Of a stretch of 64,000 nt of DNA, positions 9,701-18,649 are shown in pieces. A program made the position numbers and the translations under genes. A model generated the notes under the pieces. That model worked only from the letters and a program-made list of their open reading frames with translations. It had not been told where the DNA came from and searched no databases. Location: assembly GCA_033239125.1 (NCBI GenBank), contig BSWB01000002.1, positions 157,466,409 through 157,530,408 of the forward strand, written 5' to 3'. How positions within the stretch are numbered: the stretch's first letter is position 1; each line of letters starts with the position of its first letter. The stretch is from Fagopyrum homotropicum (taxonomy: Eukaryota; Streptophyta; Magnoliopsida; Caryophyllales; Polygonaceae).

Positions 9701-12196
9701 TACTATCTCTCTGGACTCTTCTTCCTCAACAATTTCAAAAACGTCATCTTTCAAGGCTGGCTCCTTGATTAAGGAAGATAGTATGAATTCTATCTTTTCT
9801 TCACCGATATGGAAGGATAGCTGACTGTTCTTGCAATCTACCATGCATCCAGATGTGGCGAGGAATGGTCTCCCGAGGATGATGGGAACCGGGTAATCTG
9901 CAGGTATGTCAAGAACGACAAAATCTATAGGTATGTAAAACTTACCTAGCTTTACCGGAATGTCTTCTAATATTCCCACCGGCTTAGTGGTAGAACGATC
10001 GGCCATGTAGAGTGTGATCTTCACCGGTCTAGGCTCTCCTAGACCAACTGCCTTGCATAGAGCGAGAGGTATGATACTCACACTCGCTCCAAGGTCACAA
10101 AGAGCATCATAGGTAGCTTCTCCCAAAGTGATGGGTATGCAAAAGGATCCTGGATCGCGGAGCTTGGGTGGCATATTCTCCGTCATAGTCTTGATGAGTT
10201 CGGATGACTCCATACTCATCTTGACTTCTCCTATATCTTCCAACTTCCTCTTGTTGGAGAGGATCTCCTTGAGGAATTTCCCGTAAGCCGGCATACCTAA
10301 AATCGCATCCATAAAAGGTATGTTAATATGGAGCTTACTCATAAGTTCAACGAACTTACCGAAATGTTTATCTAGGCGTGCACGCGCTCTAGATTGAGGA
10401 AAAGGTAGAGGTGGTTTGTAAGCGGGAGGAGGAACATAGACTTCTTCCTTCTCTTTTGCCTCTCCTTCTTTTGTGGAGGTATCAACTACTTTAGGTTGAG
10501 GGTCGACGGTCGTCTTTCCGCTCCTAGTAGTTATTGCCATAACCCTTCCCTTTGGGTTATCTTCTGTCTTTCCGGGAAGCTTCCCTTGATCTCTTGGAAC
10601 TTCTCCGGCCTTGTTGAATACTTGGTTTTCTAAAGCTTTGTGAGCTTTGTCAACCGAAGTTATGTAACTCTCCAATCCTTGTAGCTTGCCTAGGATCGTT
10701 TCTAGCATGGGATCCGGTTTGTTTGATCCGCTTGATTGTTCCTGGCTTGTAGAAGGAGTAGAAGAAGATGGAGGTGTTAGAGCCTTTTCAGCATAAGAGT
10801 AAGGATTACCTGAACCTTGCTGATTTGACCTCCAATTGTTGTTATTTGAGTTCCTGTTGTTGTTGTTGTTGTTCCAATTGGAGTTTCGGTTGTTATTGTT
10901 GTTGTTGCTCCAATTGGAATTCCGGTTATCATTCCTTTGATTGTTGTCTCGCCCCATGTAGTTGGCTTCTTGCTCTTTAGTCTTTTGAAGACTCGTTTTG
11001 AGCACTTCCCTCAATTCTTTGATGTCATCTTTGAGGGAGAATATTTGTGTTTGAGCCGCTTGATTCAACTTGGCTCCCGTATCGCCTTGATTTCGGCTAT
11101 TTGATTCCACCTTCCGGTGGGAATACTTCTCAATCACTTGGGCTTGCTTCTCAATGAAGTCCCAAGCATCGTCCTCTCTCATATCCATGAATGTCCCGCA
11201 AGATAGAGATTGGAGGTTGAATTGTGTTTCCACATCCAACCCTTTGTAGTAAATCTCCAATAATTCCAGCTTGGAAATGCCATGGTGTGGGCAATCCAGC
11301 AAGAGGTCTTGAAACCTTTCCCAAGATTGAAACAAGCTTTCGTTAGGTTTCATAGAAAAAGCATTTATTTTACCTCTCAATTCCGCCGTTTTGGATGGCG
11401 GAAAGAACTTGGTGAGGAACTCCGAAGACAATTCCTCCCATGTAGCTAACTTCGCAGCTGGAAGTGTTTGGTACCAAGCTAGAGCTTTGTCCTTCAAAGA
11501 GAAGAAGAACGGCTTGATCTTGTAGTTGCTTGTAGTAGCCTTCTTCGGCTTCATAGTCTCCATGAGAATCTCAAAATTCTGCAAGTGTTGATGCGGAGAT
11601 TCGGTACTTGCTCCGCCATATTGACTTTGGCGAACCATAGTGATGACTTGTGGTGAGAAGCTAAACTCTTGGATGTCTTCAGCTCCGAAATCCACACCTA
11701 GACGGCGCGGTTGCTGAATTGGATCCATCCGTTGCCCCAAACTTCGGGGTCTATCTTCATTATTGACAGCTCTAACATTCCTAGTCGTAATGCGAGGGAC
11801 AACCTTAGGTGTTGGAGTGTTTCGGTTAGGACGAAGTGATGGATCAATCTCTTCAAGTTCCGGCATATCCGGATCAATCTCGTCATCATCGGATGAGTCA
11901 TTTCGAATGGACTTAGTTGGTGTCTTGACTTTCTTCTTCTTCTTGGAGTCGTTCAACTCCAACTTCATGTCCAACATCATAGCTCTTAGTTCATCAATCT
12001 GAAATTGATGACTTATTTCAGCTTCCTTTCGAGCCTTCTCGCTCAGCTGGAGTTGGCGTTGAGCTTCGTTCAGTTCAGCCTTGTAGTTTCTCTCATCGTT
12101 TTCAGCCATTTTCTTCTCCTTCAACTTTCTCCTCAAAGTTCTTTCTAATTCGGGATCGAAAGGAATTAGATCTTTAGTGGATCTAGTCTTTCGCAT
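6770..12196 (-). CDS. gag-pol: Ath-1 gag-pol polyprotein (gag, PR, RT, RNase H, IN)
   Basis: One frame of about 1,800 codons encodes the Athila polyprotein. I take the ATG at 12196 (MRKTRSTKD) as start; the open frame extends ten non-ATG codons further. Order: a coiled N-terminal region; a Retrotrans_gag block with ALAWYQTLPAAKLATWEELS near residue 250; an Asn-rich tract near 430-470 where many Gags have a CCHC knuckle, none being visible; aspartic protease CDLGASVSIIPLALC near 710; reverse transcriptase with MCIDYRKLN, MPFGLCNAPATFQR and the catalytic FMDD near 1270; RNase H CDASDVAIGAVLG near 1420 with TEKELLAVVYA; and integrase with an HHCC finger (HCHSLPCGGH, CDACQRTG) and the DDE triad (WGIDFMG, SDGGTHF, GQVEISNREIKG). 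Near residues 900-980 a three-fold repeat containing KIDLPEINRP is encoded by the family's palindromic DNA words. The frame ends early at a +1 shift at 6780-6786. Otherwise all catalytic residues are present. Confidence 0.95.
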   Translation of the reverse strand: MRKTRSTKDLIPFDPELERTLRRKLKEKKMAENDERNYKAELNEAQRQLQLSEKARKEAEISHQFQIDELRAMMLDMKLELNDSKKKKKVKTPTKSIRNDSSDDDEIDPDMPELEEIDPSLRPNRNTPTPKVVPRITTRNVRAVNNEDRPRSLGQRMDPIQQPRRLGVDFGAEDIQEFSFSPQVITMVRQSQYGGASTESPHQHLQNFEILMETMKPKKATTSNYKIKPFFFSLKDKALAWYQTLPAAKLATWEELSSEFLTKFFPPSKTAELRGKINAFSMKPNESLFQSWERFQDLLLDCPHHGISKLELLEIYYKGLDVETQFNLQSLSCGTFMDMREDDAWDFIEKQAQVIEKYSHRKVESNSRNQGDTGAKLNQAAQTQIFSLKDDIKELREVLKTSLQKTKEQEANYMGRDNNQRNDNRNSNWSNNNNNNRNSNWNNNNNNRNSNNNNWRSNQQGSGNPYSYAEKALTPPSSSTPSTSQEQSSGSNKPDPMLETILGKLQGLESYITSVDKAHKALENQVFNKAGEVPRDQGKLPGKTEDNPKGRVMAITTRSGKTTVDPQPKVVDTSTKEGEAKEKEEVYVPPPAYKPPLPFPQSRARARLDKHFGKFVELMSKLHINIPFMDAILGMPAYGKFLKEILSNKRKLEDIGEVKMSMESSELIKTMTENMPPKLRDPGSFCIPITLGEATYDALCDLGASVSIIPLALCKAVGLGEPRPVKITLYMADRSTTKPVGILEDIPVKLGKFYIPIDFVVLDIPADYPVPIILGRPFLATSGCMVDCKNSQLSFHIGEEKIEFILSSLIKEPALKDDVFEIVEEEESREIVSSILKDPLQKVLSMSIMEEGVEHDCNEDVKALNDVEEELEAKIEELEWTPETVKKIDLPEINRPISEDSIRFFSTETKIDLPEINRPIHEEVARFFPTETKIDLTTINRPIHEEVARFFPTERKIVQKIDRFITRGVDSMSNSVDSPDFTAAASESNDEVPPPIETSPTTSESHDSSPTKVPPSLEFKQLPTHLRYAFLGTNSTYPVIVNANLNDDELKKLMHVLKQHRRALGYTIDDLVGIKPSLCMHKILMEEDYKPSRQPQRRLNPAMKEVVKKEILKLLDAGIIFPISDSKWVSPVQVVPKKGGITVVANKNNKLIPTRTVTGWRMCIDYRKLNVATRKDHFPLPFIDQMLERLAQHAYFCYLDGYSGFFQIPIHPDDQEKTTFTCPWGTFAYRRMPFGLCNAPATFQRCMMAIFSEYVENIMEVFMDDFSVYGSSFDNCLYNLSLVLKRCEDTNLVLNWEKCHFMVTEGIVLGHLVSQRGIEVDRSKIETIEKLPPPSSVKGIRSFLGHAGFYRRFIKDFSKISKPLTNLLMKDATFEFSKDCLDAFCRIKEALISAPIIQPPDWTLPFEVMCDASDVAIGAVLGQKKDGRTHAIYYASKTLDEAQYNYATTEKELLAVVYAFEKFRSYLVGAKVIVYTDHSAIRYLFTKKDAKPRLLRWILLLQEFDLEICDKKGSENSVADLLSRLPQLTGESDELPIDDSFPDEQLHEIEERLQHISQGNDPWFADIVNYLVCQEIPPGLSYAQKKKFLRDVRHFYWNEPLLFKRGPDGIYKRCIPEDEIDSVIRHCHSLPCGGHASSHKTCAKVLRSGFYWPTLFKDVQKFVVYCDACQRTGNISRRNEMPLNNIQEVEIFDVWGIDFMGPFPSSCGNQYILLAVDYVSRWVEAIASPTNDAMVVVKFLNKTIFPRFGTPRTIISDGGTHFTARRFETLLAKYGVTHKIATPYHPQTSGQVEISNREIKGILEKNRL
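9295..9540 (-). repeat. palindromic-word array inside Ath-1 pol
   Basis: Three tandem units of about 60-75 bp, each carrying AATCGGxCGATTTA-type words and TCGATTTT half-sites, lie in frame between protease and reverse transcriptase. They encode repeats such as KIDLPEINRPI and EEVARFFPTE. The same words cluster at the LTR and ORF1 TATA boxes. Ath-2 has its own, different word (CCACGGCCGTGG) at the matching place, 18671-18782. Confidence 0.8.
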
Positions 12197-12299
12197 ATAC
12201 CCAAAGAACCTGCGAAGATCACTCAAGTAGACAAATCAAATCACAAGAGCAAGAGCTCTCAAGCTAGACAACCGAAAACCGGATTCGATCTAGACCAAA

Positions 12300-12317
12300 T
12301 CCCCGGCAACGGCGCCA
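12300..12317 (-). other. Ath-1 primer-binding site, tRNA-Asp
   Basis: The minus strand reads TGGCGCCGTTGCCGGGGA, six bases inside the 5' LTR. This is an 18-base match to the 3' end of plant tRNA-Asp (GTC), the primer normally used by Athila elements. Confidence 0.93.
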
Positions 12318-12323
12318 AAAACT

Positions 12324-13959
12324 TGTTCGCTCAAAAGGGTGTGCGTCAAAGTCTTAAATTTATATCTAGAACTCAAAAGCAAAGCGAACCCGCAGTGTAC
12401 GGATCGGCTGTAGAAAGGTAAGAATTCCAGAGTCGAACTCAGGGATTTGGTGAGAAAATTTCCAATTTCAATTATCTAGCGAAAGTATAAAAGCTTTTGT
12501 GATATGATAAAGAGAGAAATGATTCCAAGGATTCAAGTATCCGATTTAGGCTTTCAATTCAAGACACTTCTATAGGTATAGGACAGAATTTATATTGCCA
12601 AGATTAAATGTTCAAAGGTAGGATTCGTACGATGATGTTCCGAAACCTATATGACTAATCTATAGGTTCTCTCTATAAAGGTTGTTGAGGCTGCAATATA
12701 GAAAGATCTAGAGACAAGAATTATGTTCAAAATAACTATCTAAAACTCCAGGATATGACTCTCCAAAGTAAAGATTAGAAAGCACACTTAAATTCTTAAT
12801 AAAGGATGTTGAGTCTCTTTATTACCTAAATCTTGTAATCTTAATCTATTAAATGTAGAAACAGGTTTGAAGTGCATTCATACATTCAATTAGAGGGTAG
12901 GAAGGTTAATCAAGATTTAGGTTTAAGCAAGGATTAGTTTTGATTAAAGATTAATTCAATTAAAGTTCGTCAGAAGGATAAATCGCCCTGTTCATAAGAA
13001 AAATCGGCCGATTTTCCTCAAGAACAGCCCGATTTTCCTGTTTGTCGCAAAACTAAAATCTAAATTCTCAGGGTCCTAATGTTTGAATGAGTTCAGTCTA
13101 TCATCACCTAAGCCTTAATCATCAACTATTCTCCCCAGAATCACAAGGTTTTTAGCCAACCATTTTCAAAATCGAATCAAATTAATTATTGAAGAAGATA
13201 TCGCAAAGAAACCAAATCTTGAACGAAAAATTCTATAACTTTCAAATCTGTAAAACAATCGTCAAATCTGTTCAATGTATCTCTTAACAACTCAATTTCG
13301 TGTTCACAAACCAAAAACAAGGTAATGGAATAAAGAAATCTCACAATCAAAGATCAAGAATGACTTTCCGGCAAAAGCTCTTCAATCTCTCTCCAAGAAT
13401 CGTTGATTTCTTCAAAACGTGCAAAGATTATCTCCTGCGACCCCCCCGTCTTCGTTCGTAGGGTTCTCTTCTATAGTTTCTTGCAGATGGGCCGTTTGGC
13501 AAAACTCTCATCTAGCCCAAATTAATTGGGCTTTATGTCGTCTTTTCATTTGGCCGAATCGTGAAGAAAATCGACCCAGTCGATTTTGGTGAAAAACCGT
13601 TCGATTTTCAAGGTATGAAAATCGTCCGATTTTTATATATATTGGCACGATTTTCTTCAACAGAAAGTGCTCTTCCTTTGCTTCGTCTTCTATGCTTCTC
13701 CTTTGAAATTCCTTAGCCCTTAGTGATCCTTCTAAGACTCCTTTAGCTTCCTTAACATCCTTAGATGCTTTTGCTTCATTTTTTCCTTCCAATTCAACTC
13801 TATTTACCTGCAATTCATCAAAATCTCGTGTAGACCTCTATTTCCGACAATTGATTGAATAGAACATAAAAGGTATGCAAAATCCCTCTAAATGCAAGGT
13901 AAATAGAGACAATGTGCTGCAATGTGCATGAATATGATGATACATAATTCATGTCATCA
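12324..13959 (-). repeat. Ath-1 5' LTR
   Basis: 1636 bp, partner of 894-2529. On the minus strand the TATA box CAATATATATAAAAATCGG (about 13632-13643) runs directly into the word AATCGGACGATTTT. Further words lie at 13560-13630, and the perfect palindrome AAATCGGCCGATTT is at 13001-13014. Differences from the 3' LTR include cgattc/caattc, acataat/acagaat and atgaag/atgatg. Confidence 0.96.
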
Positions 13960-14789
13960 AACACCCAACGCCCTAGCAAGGTGGGTAACTATCCCACCGT
14001 ATCCAATGTTGCCCTTCCTCTTGTTCTTAAGCTTGCTCATAGTAGCAGCTAAGAGGGTGGCACAGTCAGCTCGGCGCCCATACAGCATGGAGTATAGCAG
14101 AAAGAGCTCATCCGTCTTGATCTTTTGGGGCGTCTCAATCCTAGGAAAGAGACACTCCGAAAGAACACGGTGAGCAATCTTCAAGGCCAAGTGATACATC
14201 AACTTGGCCTTGGTATCAGTAGGTTGCCATCGGTCCTCGCTGGCGTAGATCATCGCAACTTCCTCCCAAAAGTCCTTGGCGTAAACGCCACTAGGAAAAC
14301 GACCGTTAAGGTCTCATGGAACCCAAAGAAGGTCCCGAACTCACGAATGGTAAAGTCATAGTTTCTTTCCATACGACGGAAAGAAATGGTCCTATCCACA
14401 TGGCTGTGCTGGAAAGACGTCACAACCTCCCTCGTAATCTCCTCATACGCGTCTTCTCGGATAGCCGAGAAGACAACTAGTCCGGCTCTATCCAAGAGCC
14501 AAGTGAGGTCATCTATGATGTTAAGAGGAGCTAGATCCTCTAACAGTAAGTACCTAGGTCCAATCACAACTCTCTCCTGGATCCTCTCGAATGCATTGAG
14601 GTGATCCTCATGAATGGTCGGGACTCTAGGACTAGGAGGTGAGGGTGATGAAGGTGATGATGGAGGTGAAGGGGAAGAGGGTGGTGGTGCTCTAGAGGAT
14701 GAGGAAGAGGAGGGATTACCCTTTCTCTTCTTGTTCTGGTCATTCTTTTTCTCCTTAATCCTCCCTGAAACTCTCCTCACGAAATCCAT
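13960..14789 (-). pseudogene. Ath-2 ORF1, N-terminal part (interrupted)
   Basis: The first half of the Ath-2 ORF1 protein, starting at ATG 14789 (MDFVRRVSGRIKEKK). Like Ath-1 ORF1 it begins with a basic segment and a Ser/Pro-rich run. The conserved block follows: RYLLLEDLAPLNIIDDLTWL, AIREDAYEEITREVVTSFQH and FGTFFGFHET. A 1-base frameshift at about 14,300-14,316 moves the homologous frame to 13960-14310, where FPSGVYAKDFWEEV and TPQKIKTDELFLLYSM continue the match. The frame is cut by Ath-1 after HLARALGV and resumes at 893. No membrane segment is seen. Confidence 0.8.
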
Positions 14790-14814
14790 CACTGGTCAAA
14801 ATTACGGGCTGTTC

Positions 14815-15370
14815 TTGCCTTTCCACGGCCGTGGTTCTCCCAGGAACCGTGGTTTGTCTGTTTCTTTCACAAATCTCAGCAAACAACTTTCAAACTCAAC
14901 AATCAGGCAGCCCTAGTCTAATTCCTTCCAATTTCGATCAGTTCTTCCTAAAATTTGTAACAAAAACGAACCAAATCGACAAAGATCAAGTGGAAAAACC
15001 TAGGTTTCAGATTTTAAAATCCGAATTGCGCGTCCCTTGGTGAATTGCCGCTCGATTCGTCGCTTGGATCTTGTTGGTGGTTGAATTTGCTTCGATTTGG
15101 GAAGAAGAATCGTTGAAAACGATTAAGAAACGAGGATTTGGGAGGAGGTCGTGGATTCGGCGTTGTGGTCGTGGAAGAGGGTTTTGTGGAGTGATTTTTG
15201 TGAAGAACGTGGTTTTTATAGTCACAGGAAAAATTTTGAAAATCACGGTCTGTCGGGGTGTTCCACGGCCGTGGAAATGTACGGAACCGTGGTTTTGGTG
15301 ATTTTTCAAAGGCTTTTGGAAATTACGGTCACTGTAGCTGTCACGACCGTGGTTTAGGCCGTGGAACTCT
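14815..15370 (-). promoter_or_regulatory. Ath-2 internal ORF1 promoter and word cluster
   Basis: On the minus strand CTATAAAAACC (15211-15221) is a TATA box about 430 bp upstream of the ORF1 ATG. Upstream of it (15240-15370) are CCACGGCCGTGG at 15263-15274 and degenerate copies with ACCGTGG and CACGACCGTGG. Another perfect copy at 14823-14834 lies in the leader near the ATG. The layout matches Ath-1 5354-5960, but with a different word. Confidence 0.55.
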
Positions 15371-15610
15371 CTGTAATGCTCCAAAGTCCAAGTTTCGTCA
15401 CTTTTCTTCAACATTATCCTTCCCTTCCCTTTTTCCATCGTTCTTACATCCAAAAACACGAACATACCGGAAGAAATCGAGGCGAAATAAAGCGAAAAAC
15501 GTCTAAACTAATCTAAACTATGAATCGAAAACTAAAACGAAAATGCATTACCTTGGGTTGCCTCCCAAGAAGCACTTTGTTTAAGGTCCGTAGCTAGACC
15601 AATCTCGCAC

Positions 15611-18600
15611 TTATTCGAGTGTGGTAGGCGCGAACTCTTCAGCTTGGAGTTCCGGAGTATACTTCTTGAGTCGTTGGCCGTTCACCTTAAAGCTTCCGCC
15701 CGCTTCACCCCATACTTCAACTGCACCATGGGGGAAAATACGCTTAATTAGAAAAGGTCCGGTCCAACGGGATTTGAGCTTACCTGGAAAGAGACGAAGC
15801 CTTGAATTGAAGAGGAGAACTTGATCTCCTTCTTTGAAGTCCTTTGGAATGATATGCTTATCATGCCAACGCTTTGCTCTCTCCTTATAGATCTTGGCGT
15901 TTTCATAAGCGTTCAAGCGGAGTTCATCCAGCTCATTAAGGTCTAGGAGACGCTTCTCTCCCGCTTCCTTCATGTTGAAATTCAACCACTTGATAGCCCA
16001 AAACGCCTTGTGCTCCAACTCTACCGGCAAGTGACAAGACTTCCCATACACAAGGTTGTATGGTGTGGTTCCTATGGGTGTCTTGTACGCAGTCCGGTAC
16101 GCCCACAATGCATCATCAAGCTTCAAAGACCAATCCTTCCTAGTCCTTGAAACCGTCTTCTCTAAAATTCCTTTGATCTCCCTATTTGAGATCTCAACTT
16201 GTCCACTTGTTTGTGGATGATAAGGGGTAGCAATCTTGTGAGTAACCCCATACTTCGCTAGAAGAGCTTCAAAGCGCCGGACAATGAAGTGAGAACCTCC
16301 ATCACTAATGATAATCCTTGGCGTCCCAAATCGAGGAAAAATGGTCTTGTTGAAGAACTTAACCACCACCATGGCATCATTGGTGGGAGAGGCAATTTCT
16401 TCCACCCATCTAGAAACGTAATCTACCGCCAATAGTATGTATTGGTTTCCACAAGTGGATGGGAATGGTCCCATAAAATCTACTCCCCAAACATCGAAAA
16501 TCTCCACCTCTTGGATGTTGTTGAGGGGCATCTCATTCCTCCTAGAGATATTGCCTGTTCTTTGACAAGCATCGCAGCAAGAAACAAAGGATTGCACATC
16601 TCTAAATAAAGTAGGCCAAAAGAATCCGGATTGCAATACCTTTGCGCTAGTCTTGTTCGAACTAGCGTGTCCTCCACAAGGTAGTGAATGACAATGGCGG
16701 ATGACACTTTGCATCTCATCTTCCGGCACACATCGCCGAATGATGCCATCCGGACCTCTCTTAAAGAGGAGAGGCTCGTTCCAAAAGTATTCCCGGACAT
16801 CCTTAAAGAACTTCTTCCTTTGTGCGTAGGATAATCCGGGCGGTATCTCCTGACAAACCAAATAGTTAACAAAATCAGCAAACCATGGTTCGTTACCTTT
16901 GGAGATCACGTCGATGCACTCCTCTATAATGTGTAGGTGTTCGTCCGGGAAGGAGTCATCGATGGGTAAATGGTCGTCCTCTAGATGTGTTAGGCGACTC
17001 AAATGATCCGCAACAGAATTTTCTGAACCTTTCTTGTCGTGGATCTCTAGATCGAATTCTTGTAGGAGAAGAATCCATCTAATTAGCCTTGGCTTCGCAT
17101 CTTTCTTCGCAAGGAGGTACCAGATCGCAGCATGATCCGTGTAGACAATCACCTTTGCACCTACAAGATAAGAGCGAAACTTGTTAATAGCATAGACAAT
17201 GGCTAAAAACTCTTTTTCGGTAGTGGCGTAGTTGAGTTGCGCTTCATCTAGCGTCTTGCTAGCATAGTATATGGCATGGGTTCGTCCTTCCTTTCGTTGT
17301 CCAAGAACAGCTCCAATAGCTACGTCACTAGCATCGCACATAACCTCAAAGAGAAGAGTCCAATCCGGTGGTTGGATAATATGTGCTGAAATTAGAGCTT
17401 GCCGAATGGTGTTAAACGCATCTAAACATTCCAGCGAAAACTCAAAAACCGCATCCTTCATCAATAGATTAGTGAGAGGTTTTGACATCTTAGAAAAGTT
17501 TTTAATGAAGCGTCTATAGAATCCAGCATGTCCTAGAAAACTTCTTATCCCTTTCACCGAAGTTGGGGGAGGAAGCTTTTCTATGGTCTCTATCTTAGCC
17601 TTATCCACCTCTATCCCTCTACTAGAGATTAGGTGTCCTAATACAATTCCTTCCTTAACCATAAATTGACACTTCTCCCAATTAAGAACTAGGTTAGTGT
17701 CTTCACACCTTTATAAAACAAGAGCAAGGTTAGAAAGACAATTGTGAAAAGAGGAACCGTATACGGAGAAGTCATCCATGAAGACTTCCATGATTTCCTC
17801 AATGTATTCGGAGAAGATGGCCATCATGCACCGTTGAAAGGTGGCTGGGGCATTACAAAGCCCGAACGGCATTCTCCTATAAGCGAACGTACCCCATGGG
17901 CACGTGAATGTGGTCTTCTCTTGATCATCCGGGTGTATCGGAATCTGAAAGAAACCACTATAACCGTCAAGGTAGCAAAAATGTGAATGTTGTGCTAACC
18001 TTTCAAGCATTTGATCAATGAACGGCAATGGGAAGTGATCCTTCCTCGTTGCATTGTTAAGCTTGCGGTAGTCAATGCACATCCGCCATCCCGTTACGGT
18101 TCGGGTAGGAATGAGTTCGTTGTTCTTGTTGGTGATGACCGTCATTCCTCCCTTCTTCGGAACTACTTGAACCGGACTCACCCACTTACTATCGGAGATA
18201 GGGTAGATGATACCTGCATCAAGAAGTTTAAGAATTTCCTTCTTGACAACCTCCTTCATAGTCGGATTCAACCGCCTTTGAGGTTGTCTTGAAGTCCTAA
18301 AGTCTTCCTCCATTAATATCTTATGCATGCATAGGGAGGGTTTAATTCCTACTAAATCCTCAATAGTATATCCTAAAGCCTTTCTATGTTTCCTAAGGAC
18401 AACCATGAGTTCATTATGTTCATCTATGCTTAAATCGGAACTAACAATAACCGGAAATGTAGAATTAGATCCTAGAAAAGCGTACCTTAGATGAGTAGGA
18501 AGTGGTTTGAGTTCCATTGCTTTCGGAGCTTCCAATGATCCTTGAGAAGCATCCGATGTCTCCTTAGAAGTTTCTAAGGGTGTTGAATGTGTGGGAGAAG

Positions 18601-18649
18601 AATCGGAAGAAGTTGAAGAAGTGTCTCGATCACCCCTTTCCACGCCCAA
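15611..18649 (-). pseudogene. pol: Ath-2 pol: RT, RNase H, integrase (nonsense and frameshift)
   Basis: The minus-strand frame carries reverse transcriptase (MCIDYRKLNNATRKDHFPLP, MPFGLCNAPATFQR, FMDDFSVYGSS), then RNase H (CDASDVAIGAVLG) and integrase (CQRTGNISRRNEMPL, WGVDFMGPFPS, SDGGSHF, GQVEISNREIKG), and the GPY/F-like tail ending at 15611. A single in-frame stop TAA at 17711-17713 replaces a codon that is AAG (Lys) in Ath-1 (LVL-K-RCEDTNL); AAA to TAA is the simplest change. At the upstream end a frameshift near 18,600-18,649 separates it from gag-protease. The integrase region is continuous where Ath-1 is shifted. The element could not make its own full polyprotein. Confidence 0.9.

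Larger units (their letters stand above)
894..13959 (-). mobile_element. Ath-1, near-complete Athila-type Ty3/gypsy retrotransposon
   Basis: A complete 13,066-bp element on the minus strand. It has two 1636-bp LTRs (894-2529 and 12324-13959), each running TG to CA on the plus strand, flanked by the 5-bp target duplication AACAC (889-893 and 13960-13964). Inside, in transcript order, are a tRNA-Asp primer-binding site, gag-protease-RT-RNase H-integrase in one frame, ORF1, and a long 3' spacer. By eye the LTRs differ at only about eight positions (roughly 0.5%), so insertion was recent. The only visible coding lesion is one extra base in a T run at 6780-6786. It sits inside ORF1 of Ath-2, so it is younger than Ath-2. 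The tRNA-Asp primer and an extra ORF downstream of integrase are Athila-lineage traits. Confidence 0.96.

Noticed and set aside
10768..10980. Cys-rich plus-strand peptide (also 20091-20342)
   Set aside because: It is the antisense reading of the Asn-rich Gag tract; GTT repeats read in reverse frames as Cys.
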